From NCBI GenBank assembly GCA_963838885.1, contig CAWITB010000004.1, forward strand, positions 1 to 64,000: a stretch of DNA of 64,000 nucleotides, written 5' to 3'. Origin of the DNA: JAICMB01 sp963838885 (lineage in GTDB: Bacteria; Acidobacteriota; Terriglobia; Bryobacterales; Bryobacteraceae). The notes below the pieces were generated by a model. It did no database searches, had not been told where the DNA came from, and saw nothing but the letters and a program-made list of their open reading frames with translations. Positions 17,534-26,124 of this stretch are shown piece after piece; within the stretch, counting starts at the first letter, position 1; every line of letters begins with the position of its first letter. The position numbers and the translations under genes are program-made.

Positions 17534-18508
17534 ATGCTTCTAAAGCTGGACGGCCGAGGATGGCAACTCACTCGATCGGGCGCATGCCTGGATGGCAATT
17601 GCAAGCCCCCGCTCCGCGCTCGCGGCGAATTCTGGACTAACCAGTGGCTCAGGCAACTGAAGTCCGATTCCGTTTGCATGGCCGGCCTGCGGCAAATGCT
17701 CTCCATGGAGTTCTGCGGCCAGAGCGTTCACCGGGCCAGCGACGATCAAGTAATAGACCGCGCCGTCCAGCTCTTGACCTCGGGTTTTTGGCACCTTCAC
17801 TCAGCGGACCCGAAGCGCGCCGGCGCGGAGTCGAACCGAGGTTGGAAGCGAGTTCCAGGGATCGCCTCCGCGCAAGAGCCCTCGCGCTGGAGTTGGCCGA
17901 TCCGTACGAGCTTCGGAAAATGTCTCATCGTTCGCGGGGCGGACCTGGCCGCAGGCGAGGAATTTCTGGAGAACGCCTTTTCCCTGCTCGAAATTTCGCA
18001 GTTAACGCGCGGCGTGGAGGCGCGGCGCGCCCTGCCTGAAATTCACGAAGCGCTTCACGGCCGCCGGCCAACGGCGTCCGATTCCTCAAACCTTTCCTCG
18101 ATGGCGCAGTCGATCGAGAGCGCTTTCCGCAATGGCAGTCTCGTCGTGGTCCGCGAACGAGCGCGCGTGGGAGGCGGCGGGGCGGGGGGCGACGAGGCTG
18201 CGCCGGCGAGCAAGCCGACCGCCTCGGAGGCGGGCGCCAAGAGCGGTTCATCCCGCGGCAGCACGCCTGCATTTTCGCCCGCGTCTCAAACAGCGGTTGA
18301 GAAGACCTGGTTCCGCATGCAGTTGTTAGACGAGGATGGCCAGGCAATAGCGGGCGAGGATTACGTGGTGGTGGATTCGGCGGGGACGCGCCGGCAGGGC
18401 AAGCTCGACGACAACGGCGAACTGTACATTCCGCCGATTCTGCCGGTAGGCGAGTGTTCGATCACGTTCCCTAATATCCATCTCAATCCGAGGAAGAGGA
18501 AGCGGTAG
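17534..18508 (+). CDS. Unknown protein with CIS/VgrG-associated C-terminal module
   Basis: A 324-residue protein of unknown function. Residues 1-200 match nothing I recognise and are Cys- and Arg-rich, so a wrong frame in the N-terminal half is possible. About 205-255 form a Gly/Ala/Ser linker. The C-terminus (about 258-320: WFRMQLLDEDGQAIAGEDY, then GTRRQGKLDDNGELYIPPI) is a small beta module frequently attached to type VI secretion spike proteins, LysM and peptidoglycan-binding proteins, where it presents a compact saDE-like domain. Its stop codon overlaps the next start by one base (TAGTG), so the two are translationally coupled. A role with the OmpA/peptidoglycan protein at the envelope is inferred. 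Confidence 0.55.
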   Translation: MLLKLDGRGWQLTRSGACLDGNCKPPLRARGEFWTNQWLRQLKSDSVCMAGLRQMLSMEFCGQSVHRASDDQVIDRAVQLLTSGFWHLHSADPKRAGAESNRGWKRVPGIASAQEPSRWSWPIRTSFGKCLIVRGADLAAGEEFLENAFSLLEISQLTRGVEARRALPEIHEALHGRRPTASDSSNLSSMAQSIESAFRNGSLVVVRERARVGGGGAGGDEAAPASKPTASEAGAKSGSSRGSTPAFSPASQTAVEKTWFRMQLLDEDGQAIAGEDYVVVDSAGTRRQGKLDDNGELYIPPILPVGECSITFPNIHLNPRKRKR

Positions 18509-21500
18509 TGGCGATCGAGATCACACGGCGCGACCACAAGCAAACGTTTCGCAAGGTCACTACGCAAACGCATCAGTTCCAGTTGCAGCCTTTTCAAGGC
18601 TACATCCTGGAAGTGGAGGACGAACATTTTCATCACGACAGCGCGGTTCTGCTGCCCAACTACCCGATCAAGAACCGCCCCGGCGACGGCCCCAGCCTGG
18701 GTCTGGCGGTCCTCGCCGAATGTCTGAAGCACCAGAGCGCCAAACCGCAGCAGTCCGTTCTCATTGCCGGCCATGCGGACACGTCCGGGCCCGATCAGTA
18801 CAACCTCACGCTCTCGCTGAAGCGGGCCAACGCAGTTCTGCACGCCGTGCTCGGCGAACGCGATCCGTGGATTACGATCTGCGAAGGGCAGCACAAGGTG
18901 GAGGACTATCAACTGATTCTCACCTGGATCGCCGACGTATACGGCTGGGATTGCGATCCAAACGGCGTGGATAACGTGAACGGCTCGGACACGCAAGCGG
19001 CCGTGAAGAATTTTCAAAAGAACTATAACCAGGTTTTCGAGAAATCCATAGGCGTCGATGGGGAGGTGGGCCACGATACCTGGGGCGCGTTTTTCGATCT
19101 CTACATGGACATGGTCGAGAACCTGTGCGAGATCGACGACGCCGGCCTGAACCAGCTCCGCTCCAAACTGAAATTTATCGGGCCTAAGGTGGTTGGCTGT
19201 GGTGAAAATTGGCCGATTGAGCAGCCGCAACGGAAGAATTATCGAAGCCAGATCAACCGGCGCGTCGAAATCCTCTTTTTCGATCCCGGCCAGGAGCCTA
19301 AGCTCGATTGCCATCCGGGCACGAGCTGCACGCCTCTTTTATGCGAGATTTACAACCTGAAGATGTACCGGTTCACGGTGCTGCCGGTGATGCCGTCGGC
19401 GCCGAAACCGGTCGAGGCGTTTCTCAAGCTGACCTATATCGGACCCGAGGACGCGAAAACCGAGCACATATTCCCTCCCGATTTTCCCGTGACCGTGGTC
19501 TGGAAAGACAACAGCCCTCATGCCGTCAAGGTTGGCAAAGACGGGCTGGCGCAATTTGGCGTTCCGCGCTCCCAAGGTCCGTTTAAGCTGCAGTTCGACA
19601 CGCCGGATGTTTACGTATCGGCGGGGCCGGCGGGGTCGGCGGGGCAGGAGAAAACCGCCGCCGCCGCCGATCTCGCGGATCTGCATACGCAGGGCGCCTG
19701 CTTCTTCAAGCCGCCGGCGCAGTGGACGCTGAAGCAGTCCGACTGGAGCGCGGTATCCGCGCCGCATTACGATGCGACGAACTTCGTTTTTAATTTGCCC
19801 GCGGGCCGCTTCGGCGCTACGCTCGGTTCCAGCGGCGCGCCGGAAGGATTAAAGCTCGATCCGCACTGGACGTATGCGCGGATCGAGTTCTTCGACCGTT
19901 ATTTCGGCCACTCCGATCACAACCACAAGCGCATCAATATTCCGGTCACGCTGCTAGACGGCTGGCGAACGGCTCCGCCGGCGGCCAATCCCGATACGCG
20001 CAGTCACTGGACCATCCGCGACGAGCAGCTCGAAAAGGCCGTGCACGCCATTCCCTGGATTCTGCAATTTAAGGACGATCGCAGCGCCGACGCCAAGCCC
20101 GACAAAGACATTCAGCTCGGGTTGCAAACCGGCGCGGGAAGCTTTGTCGTTTCCGACTCCGCCGCAGCGCGCAAGGTCGATGCCGTGACCGACGCGAACA
20201 AGCTCAAACCGAGCGCTGACCGGCTGAAGCTCTACGATTTGCCGGTGAAATGGAAATCGCAGAATTATTACACGCGCTTCTCCGACGGCACGGGAGAGTT
20301 CTTCGACAAGGCCGCTACGTTTGAAGACAAAATCAAGAGCAGCTCCAGCGCCGATACGCCTCTCATCTTTTCGCTTGACGATATCGTTCTGACCGACGCG
20401 TCCAATCAACCCTTGGCCGTACAGGCGACCGACCGCGTGGCGGTGTTTTATCACAAGTTCGTGAACGCGGCGGAGGCGGGCAAGACGTCGGACATCGGCC
20501 TTTATCAGTTCGACGACGGTAACCAGACCTCGTATTACAGCAAGATCGACCTCAAAGGGAAGAACTACATCTCCGACTACCCGAACTGGACTCGTCTGGT
20601 GGTGGCGCAAGAAAACATGTTCGACGCCTTTAGCGAGCGCACGCCGGATGGCGCGACCGTAATTGGGGCGCGCGCAGCTGCCCGCTGGGTAGATTCACCG
20701 GGTTCGGGTCCGCCGGCCGGCCCTCCGGGAGTGATCAATCCACCCGCGAACATGGCGCGCGGAAACCGCGTCGACAAACCGTTTTTCTCTATCCAACCCT
20801 TCTTTGAAGAGCGCTGGAACCAGCCGAACGTAAAATTCTCCGGGCCGGGCGCAACACAGCAAGGATTTGGCCGCTACGACATGGCTTTGCTGCGCTGTTG
20901 CGATCATGACGGGGACACGGAATTGCTTGCGAACCTGCACTACTTCCGTTTTATGCTGCGGTTCAACCCGGCCACTCCGCCCGCGCCGCCCGCGCCGACG
21001 GTCTCCCCCTATCATCCGCCCACGCCCGCAGCAACCATCCAAACCAACCAAGCCCAATATTTAGAGGGCATCAGCAAGAATATCATTGCCCGCTGGAATG
21101 GGAACGACGTTCAGAACTCTTCGCGGGTTGAATTGTTGCCGCAGCAGGCGGCGGACAAGGTAAAAGGACAGGCGCTGTTGTTCATTCAACCCGTCGCCAG
21201 CAATACGCGGGCGCACTTCACGCTGGATATAGTGCGGCCGGGCGCGGGCAAGATGAACGGCAGAGATTGGATGTTTGCGCCGAACGGCACGGGGGAACTC
21301 GGCGAGAAGAGCATTTCGATGGAGCAGGAGCACTCACAAAACTCCTACACGGCCGCGCACAAGACCGGTCACGGCGATTCTTATCCCGATGAGTACAACG
21401 AACGATGGAACGCGTTTTCTTACCAGGAGCTGAGTTACCAATGCAACACGCCGGGCGATCCGTTTGAACTTGACGATAAGTTAATAACGAACGGCGCGAC

Positions 21501-22341
21501 GGTGGCCACGACGGTCAAAGATAACGGGATGATGATCGGCAACGTCAATGTCCGCAATCGCTATTTCTGGCACTGCGCCGAATTCTGCCGCGTGGCAACG
21601 AACATTCCGTTCAAGGTGAAGTACACGGATCCGAGCGCCACTTACGACGACTACAAGCTGCCTCCATTCGCGGGCAACGCCCCGGGAGCTCCGCACCAGT
21701 CGTATGTATGGTGGCCAATCAACCAATCGATCGATCAGACGCAGGGAGCGCGCGGCATGTACGATTCGCTTCTTTATGCGTTGGGTAAGGACCGGTACAG
21801 CCAGGACATCCTGGCCGGGGGCCCGTTCGACGGCATGTTGGTGCTGATGGTTAAGATCGAATATACGATCTTTACTAATAACGCAATATGGATCGCCCAG
21901 ATACTGCCTAAGATCTCGCTAGTGATCCGGCAGCAATTCAACAACAAATGGTACGCCACGGGAACGGTGAACCAAGGAACGGCGCAGGAATGGACGTTTC
22001 AGAAATGCCTGATCCTGTTTTCGCCGCGGTTTCTGGTTTCGAACAATAATGGCGGGGCGAATTATAACGGGTTGCGGGCGAGCGTGGGGAATCATTTTAC
22101 GGCGCAGATCAACAAAGTCAACGCGCCCAATACGCGTTGGACAGGGACGCGAGCGGTGGATTTGGAGTTTACGACGGCGGCGGGGGCCGCGCCGTGGGAC
22201 GTGCAACTGAAGAATGCATTTGCCGACAAGTTTTGCGCGATGATCGGCCTGGCGGAGAATGCGGGGGCCGTGAACGCCAATGCACTTAAGCCGATCGTGC
22301 AAACTGTAATCACGAACAATGCGGACGTTCATAACATTTAG
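18508..22341 (+). CDS. OmpA-like protein with inserted peptidoglycan-binding domain and large unknown C-terminus
   Basis: A 1277-residue protein. The OmpA peptidoglycan-anchoring fold starts around 45 (the LIAGHADTSG strand at 85-94, then LSLKRANAV) and is interrupted. Residues 120-205 hold a PG_binding_1-like repeat (NGSDTQAAVKNFQ, GVDGEVGHDTWGAF). The OmpA fold then finishes at 241-258 (NYRSQINRRVEILFF). Such composite modules occur next to type VI/contractile injection genes in other phyla. The remaining 1000 residues are unrecognised; they have few Cys and no membrane segment, and seem soluble. No signal peptide is visible, so export by a dedicated system or a cytoplasmic location is open. 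GTG start, coupled to the gene before, overlapping the lipoprotein gene after by 23 bases. Confidence 0.75.
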   Translation: MAIEITRRDHKQTFRKVTTQTHQFQLQPFQGYILEVEDEHFHHDSAVLLPNYPIKNRPGDGPSLGLAVLAECLKHQSAKPQQSVLIAGHADTSGPDQYNLTLSLKRANAVLHAVLGERDPWITICEGQHKVEDYQLILTWIADVYGWDCDPNGVDNVNGSDTQAAVKNFQKNYNQVFEKSIGVDGEVGHDTWGAFFDLYMDMVENLCEIDDAGLNQLRSKLKFIGPKVVGCGENWPIEQPQRKNYRSQINRRVEILFFDPGQEPKLDCHPGTSCTPLLCEIYNLKMYRFTVLPVMPSAPKPVEAFLKLTYIGPEDAKTEHIFPPDFPVTVVWKDNSPHAVKVGKDGLAQFGVPRSQGPFKLQFDTPDVYVSAGPAGSAGQEKTAAAADLADLHTQGACFFKPPAQWTLKQSDWSAVSAPHYDATNFVFNLPAGRFGATLGSSGAPEGLKLDPHWTYARIEFFDRYFGHSDHNHKRINIPVTLLDGWRTAPPAANPDTRSHWTIRDEQLEKAVHAIPWILQFKDDRSADAKPDKDIQLGLQTGAGSFVVSDSAAARKVDAVTDANKLKPSADRLKLYDLPVKWKSQNYYTRFSDGTGEFFDKAATFEDKIKSSSSADTPLIFSLDDIVLTDASNQPLAVQATDRVAVFYHKFVNAAEAGKTSDIGLYQFDDGNQTSYYSKIDLKGKNYISDYPNWTRLVVAQENMFDAFSERTPDGATVIGARAAARWVDSPGSGPPAGPPGVINPPANMARGNRVDKPFFSIQPFFEERWNQPNVKFSGPGATQQGFGRYDMALLRCCDHDGDTELLANLHYFRFMLRFNPATPPAPPAPTVSPYHPPTPAATIQTNQAQYLEGISKNIIARWNGNDVQNSSRVELLPQQAADKVKGQALLFIQPVASNTRAHFTLDIVRPGAGKMNGRDWMFAPNGTGELGEKSISMEQEHSQNSYTAAHKTGHGDSYPDEYNERWNAFSYQELSYQCNTPGDPFELDDKLITNGATVATTVKDNGMMIGNVNVRNRYFWHCAEFCRVATNIPFKVKYTDPSATYDDYKLPPFAGNAPGAPHQSYVWWPINQSIDQTQGARGMYDSLLYALGKDRYSQDILAGGPFDGMLVLMVKIEYTIFTNNAIWIAQILPKISLVIRQQFNNKWYATGTVNQGTAQEWTFQKCLILFSPRFLVSNNNGGANYNGLRASVGNHFTAQINKVNAPNTRWTGTRAVDLEFTTAAGAAPWDVQLKNAFADKFCAMIGLAENAGAVNANALKPIVQTVITNNADVHNI

Positions 22342-23746
22342 GCGGTGGTGGCGTGGGGCGCGCGGCGTTCGGGCGCGCGGCGTTCGAAAGCGCACTCTTG
22401 CCGCCGGCGCCATTTTGGCGGCCGCCCTGTTCGGCTGCCAGGCGGGACAGCAGCAGAGCGCCGGTTCACGGCAGCCGGCCGCAAGCAAGGAGCGGAACAC
22501 GACGCCGCGAGATAAAGCCATGACTGATCTATTCTTTGAGATTCCTCTGGAAGAATCGACGAAAATCGAGATCGCGCCGACTCCTATCCGATCCAACGGA
22601 GCGGGGACGCCGCTGCCGGAAGCGCAGGCGCGGCCCGATGCCGCCTGCGCGCGGCCATTCTGCAACGATGAGTGGAATTCCCGCGTGAGCAGCCGCGTCC
22701 CGGCGGGGCAATGGCCAGTCCAGTGGGAAACAGCGCTGAACCCCAAATTCCCTCCCTCCTATGTATCGACCGCCGAGGATCGCATTCTGGTGGAGGGAGG
22801 CGGCCAGTGGCAACTGTTCGACGCCGGCGGCAAGGCCATCGCTTCGGCTCGAATCAAGTCGGGGCAGGCGATCATGGATCCCGCGCATTCCCTCATCTAT
22901 GCGGTGGACCAGGACGGGGCCCTGAGCGCGTATAGCTTTTTAGACGGAAAAAAGGTCTTCAGTACTTCGCTTGCCTTCGGGGACACGTTCGGGCAGCAAT
23001 ACTTGGCGCGAGTGGGGAATCGACTGGTGATCGTCAGCGTAGAGAGAGAAGCGTTTCCGCACCGTCCCACGCCTCCCAATCGCTCCGTGGTGGAGGTCAA
23101 GGAGATTAGTGAGCCGCTGCGCGTAGACGCCAGCGGCGCTTTGCTTTCGGTGCGAGATGTTGGCGAACTGAGAGCCGAAAGCTCGACGGTCGCCATCGCG
23201 ATGCACGGCGGCACGCTAGCGTTCGCAGTCCCAGGCCGTATCTATCTTACGGACCTGAATCTGAAGGTGTCGGCGGGTTTGGAGGACTCTTTTCAGCCGG
23301 TCCTGTTGAGCCTGGACGAGGGTGGGCGCATTTATCTCATCGCGCGGCGCGAGGAGAAGCTCTCGCTGTGGGTCGTCACGCACGAAGGACAACGCCTGCT
23401 GGCGTACGATCTCCCGCGGGAGTTCGGAGAACCGCGGGTTCCGCCCATCGTGGGCTACAATCACCGAATTTACTTGATAGGCGCCGGGCGTTCGCTCGCC
23501 GTGGATCTCGACGGAACTCTGGCGTGGGAGTTGCCCTTGAGCGGTCCCGCAACGGTTGCGGCGGACGATCATCTCCTGATTTCGAGTGGGCCGACGTTGG
23601 TTGCCGTGGATGCGAAAGGGACGCAGCGAGTTATTCGGGAATTCCAGGGGGAGGCTCTGAAGACCGCAGCGGTAACGGCCGCGGACGGGAGTATTCTGGT
23701 CGCGTCCGCGCAGCGATTGTACCGGCTCTCGCCAAGGGGGCGTTGA
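22319..23746 (+). CDS. Lipoprotein with beta-propeller (BamB/PQQ-like) fold
   Basis: A 475-residue predicted lipoprotein: basic N-terminus, hydrophobic core AAGAILAAALFGC with the lipobox LFGC at about 37-40, then a Gln/Ser-rich tether. From about 130 to 475 are repeated strands of the type GQWQLFDAGGKAIASA, LIYAVDQDGALSAYSF and LVAVDAKGTQRVI, giving six to eight blades. It presumably acts as a scaffold on the periplasmic face of a membrane. It overlaps the OmpA-like gene, so it belongs to that operon. Its last blade resembles a stray fragment at 24195-24335, indicating a former paralog nearby. Confidence 0.75.
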   Translation: MRTFITFRRWWRGARGVRARGVRKRTLAAGAILAAALFGCQAGQQQSAGSRQPAASKERNTTPRDKAMTDLFFEIPLEESTKIEIAPTPIRSNGAGTPLPEAQARPDAACARPFCNDEWNSRVSSRVPAGQWPVQWETALNPKFPPSYVSTAEDRILVEGGGQWQLFDAGGKAIASARIKSGQAIMDPAHSLIYAVDQDGALSAYSFLDGKKVFSTSLAFGDTFGQQYLARVGNRLVIVSVEREAFPHRPTPPNRSVVEVKEISEPLRVDASGALLSVRDVGELRAESSTVAIAMHGGTLAFAVPGRIYLTDLNLKVSAGLEDSFQPVLLSLDEGGRIYLIARREEKLSLWVVTHEGQRLLAYDLPREFGEPRVPPIVGYNHRIYLIGAGRSLAVDLDGTLAWELPLSGPATVAADDHLLISSGPTLVAVDAKGTQRVIREFQGEALKTAAVTAADGSILVASAQRLYRLSPRGR

Positions 23747-23838
23747 TTCTGGGCGAGGCTGCCAGCGCTCCTTTGATAGGCCGAGAGGACCACGGCGGCG
23801 AGTATTCCACAAAATTTGGTGGGCTTGATTGACGCGGG

Positions 23839-23973
23839 TTAGCCGGCGAGGCAGTCCGGAGTGCGGGTGTCGAGATAGGGGAATGACGAATTTCCGCAAC
23901 CAGCAATTGCAACCAGCAATGCGCCTATGATGGCGGGTGCAGTTTTTTGGAAACGTTGGCCGGGGATACACAC
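23839..23973 (-). CDS. Possible 44-residue lipoprotein or N-terminal remnant
   Basis: A short minus-strand frame from GTG at 23973. It has a positively charged start, a hydrophobic run APAIIGALLVAIAGC with a valid lipobox (IAGC), and about 20 residues after the cysteine. It lies in a region full of gene fragments, so it may be the head of a lost lipoprotein gene rather than a working small gene. There is no clear ribosome binding site. Confidence 0.3.
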   Translation of the reverse strand: MCIPGQRFQKTAPAIIGALLVAIAGCGNSSFPYLDTRTPDCLAG

Positions 23974-23987
23974 AGTATAGGGGATCT

Positions 23988-24190
23988 ATGACGCGGGGAC
24001 TGAACAACCTACAACACATTGTCGTGTTGATGATCGAAAACCGTTCGTTCGACCACATGCTTGGCGCGCTGAAGGCGGAGGACCCGCGGATAACGGCCTG
24101 ACCGGCGCCGAGAGCAACCTGGACACCACCAACGAACCAACGCGTGTTCAGGCGCTGGCGGAGTTTCAGTCCCAGCTCGATCCCGATCCG
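23988..24190 (+). pseudogene. N-terminal fragment of an acid-phosphatase-type phospholipase C
   Basis: Starts ATG and reads LQHIVVLMIENRSFDHMLG, the signature of the PF04185 phosphoesterase/phospholipase C family; the E and N of MIENRSF help bind the catalytic metals. The frame stops at 24099. Shifting frame restores GLTGAESNLDTTNEPTRVQ and ALAEFQSQLDPDPD, typical of the next segment of this family. The rest of the about 400-residue enzyme is missing: at about 24190 the sequence switches to a propeller fragment. Non-functional. Confidence 0.7.
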
Positions 24191-24194
24191 GACC

Positions 24195-24335
24195 GGAGGC
24201 GATGTGATCGCGTTCGACAGCCAGGGCCACTGGGCGATCGTGCATTCGTTCACGGGTGAGCCGCTCACATCCCCGCCGATCGTCACCGCGAAAGAGGAGC
24301 TGCTGGTGGCCTCGCGTTCGCATCTCTACGCTTGA
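24195..24335 (+). pseudogene. C-terminal blade of a lost propeller lipoprotein
   Basis: Reads GGDVIAFDSQGHWAIVHSF, then SPPIVTAKEELLVASRSHLYA. This lines up with the end of the intact propeller lipoprotein at 22319-23746 (LVAVDAKGTQRVIREF, then SILVASAQRLYRL). It is the tail of a paralog joined to the phospholipase C remnant by deletion or recombination. Confidence 0.55.
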
Positions 24336-24339
24336 AACC

Positions 24340-24720
24340 GGCGAGCAGGTGACCCTCCAACGCCCGGATTGGTTGCGTCAGCTACGGGAACGCCCACGCT
24401 CCGCTCCACCTCCGGAAGTGGCCCGTTCGGTTCCGGTGAGACCGATAAAATGCCGATCGAAGAGATCCAGCCAACGCCGCACCACGGGCCGGAGAATCGC
24501 GTGCGGGATCGGTGATGACGAATACGAGATCGACCCGATCCGCGATCCCGGCGGACAATTTCTCCATCGCGGCGCTCAGGTTCGCCATGCGCATCGGGCA
24601 TTGGCCGGAACAATTCGAGTAACCGAAGAACAGCAGCGTGATGTACCCCTCGGTCCGTTGCTTGAGTCGACATGCTCCGGGTCCACTTTATTTGGCGCAA
24701 CGTGGGCGCCAGGTAATCGC
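24340..24720 (-). pseudogene. SCO1/SenC copper chaperone, frame-shifted remnant
   Basis: Minus-strand translation across three frames recovers a SCO1/SenC protein: YITLLFFGYSNCSGQCPMRM with the copper-binding CSGQC motif, then MEKLSAGIADRVDLVFVITD, then PVVRRWLDLFDRHFIGLTG, then VERSVGVPVADATNPGVGG. SCO1 delivers copper to the CuA site of cytochrome c oxidase. At least two frame changes, and the end that carries the third copper ligand (His) is not found. No oxidase genes are nearby. A pseudogene. Confidence 0.7.
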
Positions 24721-24791
24721 TCATGACGAGGTCATAGGTGATGGAGCGCCGGGGCGACAATCTCGTCATAGTAGGATTATCACCATGAAAA

Positions 24792-25482
24792 ATGGACTTG
24801 CGCTGTTTTAGAATACCGCGGAAAGGCTGGCACCGCGATTTCGCGCTGGGGTTTGCGCTCTACGGCAAAAGGCGGCAACTGGCGCGCATCGGCCTGGTGA
24901 GCGCCGCCTCCACCGGACGGGCCGCCGGGTCCGCCATGCCCTACCGCATGTTGCAGGGGCTGCGGCGCGAGCAGCACTCCTTTTCCGACATTTCGGCGTG
25001 GAACTTCGACAGCTGTCACGATGCAGGACAACGACGGCAGGCTGCGGCTTTATAACGTTGGCCTGGTGAGCGGAGACGCGTTTCCAGTGCTGAGAATGCG
25101 CCCGTATTTCGGATGCCTCATTGGGCCTTCGGATGATGTACGCGGAGGTCCTTCCGAGGGTTGGCCCGCGGTGTTGAGCTATGGCTTGTGGAAGCAACGC
25201 TTCGGAGGGGATTCGCAGATTGTCGGCCGGCAAATCAAGATTGCCAATACAATCGTAAACGTCTTCGGCATCGCTCCACCCGATTTCGAGGGCGTTTTCC
25301 CGGGATTTGATATCAAGCTATACCTGCGGCTTCAGTTCACGACCGTGTTGGCGGGAAGAGATGTTCTGAATGCCCCGACATCGTTTTCTTTCTGCTCCGC
25401 AATAGGCCGCCTACGTCCCGGCGTGTCGCTCCAGGAGGCGAACACGGAGATCGCGGTTTATCAAAAGCAACTGCTGACTTAA
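24792..25482 (+). pseudogene. Fragment of an ADOP/MacB-type permease
   Basis: Reads MPYRMLQGLRREQHSFSDIS and AWNFDS, then after a frame change near 25010-25021 DNDGRLRLYNVGLVSGDAF, AVLSYGLWKQRFGGD, IVGRQIKIAN, ending RLRPGVSLQEANTEIA before a stop. This is the periplasmic core (MacB_PCD) of the large acidobacterial permease family. The first membrane helix and the three C-terminal FtsX helices (about 500 residues) are missing. Non-functional fragment. Confidence 0.7.
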
Positions 25483-25503
25483 GACTTTTCATAGTTCCGC
25501 GCC

Positions 25504-25650
25504 AAAGCGTTCGACTTGCTCAATCAGGTTGTTTTCGGGTTGCCGAATGTCAGTCTGAACTCGAACCAGTTCGGCGTGATCAGCTCGCAGGCCGATAAGT
25601 CCGCGCACGATCCAATTTGGATTGAAATTGCTCTTCTGAAGTTGGCCGGG
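25504..25650 (+). pseudogene. C-terminal tail of an Oar-like TonB-dependent outer membrane protein
   Basis: Reads AFDLLNQVVFGLPNVSLNS, then NQFGVISSQADK and IEIALLKLA. This matches the last two beta strands of the carboxypeptidase-regulatory/TonB receptors abundant in Acidobacteria (AFNLLNRV.FG...FG.I.SQAN...Q.ALK). Only about 45 residues remain, joined directly behind the permease fragment. Confidence 0.5.
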
Positions 25651-25662
25651 CGGCGCGCGCCG

Positions 25663-26022
25663 CTAAGGCCGCTGCGCCTGGGCGGCGACGCGAAACCAGC
25701 GTTCGAAGAAACTCCGCTCCGCAGGCGCGGGCTGCTCCTCCGCCACCGGCTGCGGCTGCACGGAGCGGTCGTAGTGCGCCAGCAGATCGGACGCTTCCAG
25801 TCCCGCAGCAGCAGCGTACTGCCGCAGATAGCTGGTGTTAAAAATGCCACCGGGCAGCTTTTCGAATTCCTCGTCTTCAATGGCCCGCAAGAAGCGCATG
25901 CTGATCTTGGTGGCTTCGGCAATCTGCTCTAGGGAGATGCCATTCTTTTGACGCGTAATGGCCAGATTCAGCGAACCGGCCGAAAGCGCCTGCTGCGACG
26001 AGCCCATGTTTCGTCCTGACAT
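25663..26022 (-). CDS. RodZ-type helix-turn-helix protein without membrane anchor
   Basis: A 119-residue protein. Residues 18-90 form an HTH_25 domain as at the N-terminus of RodZ: LNLAITRQKNGISLEQIAEA, then TKISMRFLRAIEDEEFEKLP and the FNTSYLRQYA motif. In RodZ this domain binds the MreB cytoskeleton rather than DNA. Here the chain ends in a Pro/Gln-rich tail without a membrane helix or DUF4115 domain, so it is either a soluble variant or a truncated RodZ cut by the deletion event that left the Oar fragment next to its 3' end. A fuller paralog is at 34229-35061. Confidence 0.75.
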   Translation of the reverse strand: MSGRNMGSSQQALSAGSLNLAITRQKNGISLEQIAEATKISMRFLRAIEDEEFEKLPGGIFNTSYLRQYAAAAGLEASDLLAHYDRSVQPQPVAEEQPAPAERSFFERWFRVAAQAQRP

Positions 26023-26124
26023 TTATTGCTACCCAACTTCGTGGCGATGACTAGATAGTACCCTATTCGGACTTTTTGTGGAATAGGGGAAATAATTTAT
26101 CCCCACTCGGAAAACCCCTGTCTT

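Noticed and set aside
23270..24290. A 356-codon minus-strand frame opposite the propeller lipoprotein
   Set aside because: It opposes a well-supported lipoprotein gene, and its sequence is arginine- and proline-rich without a family signature.
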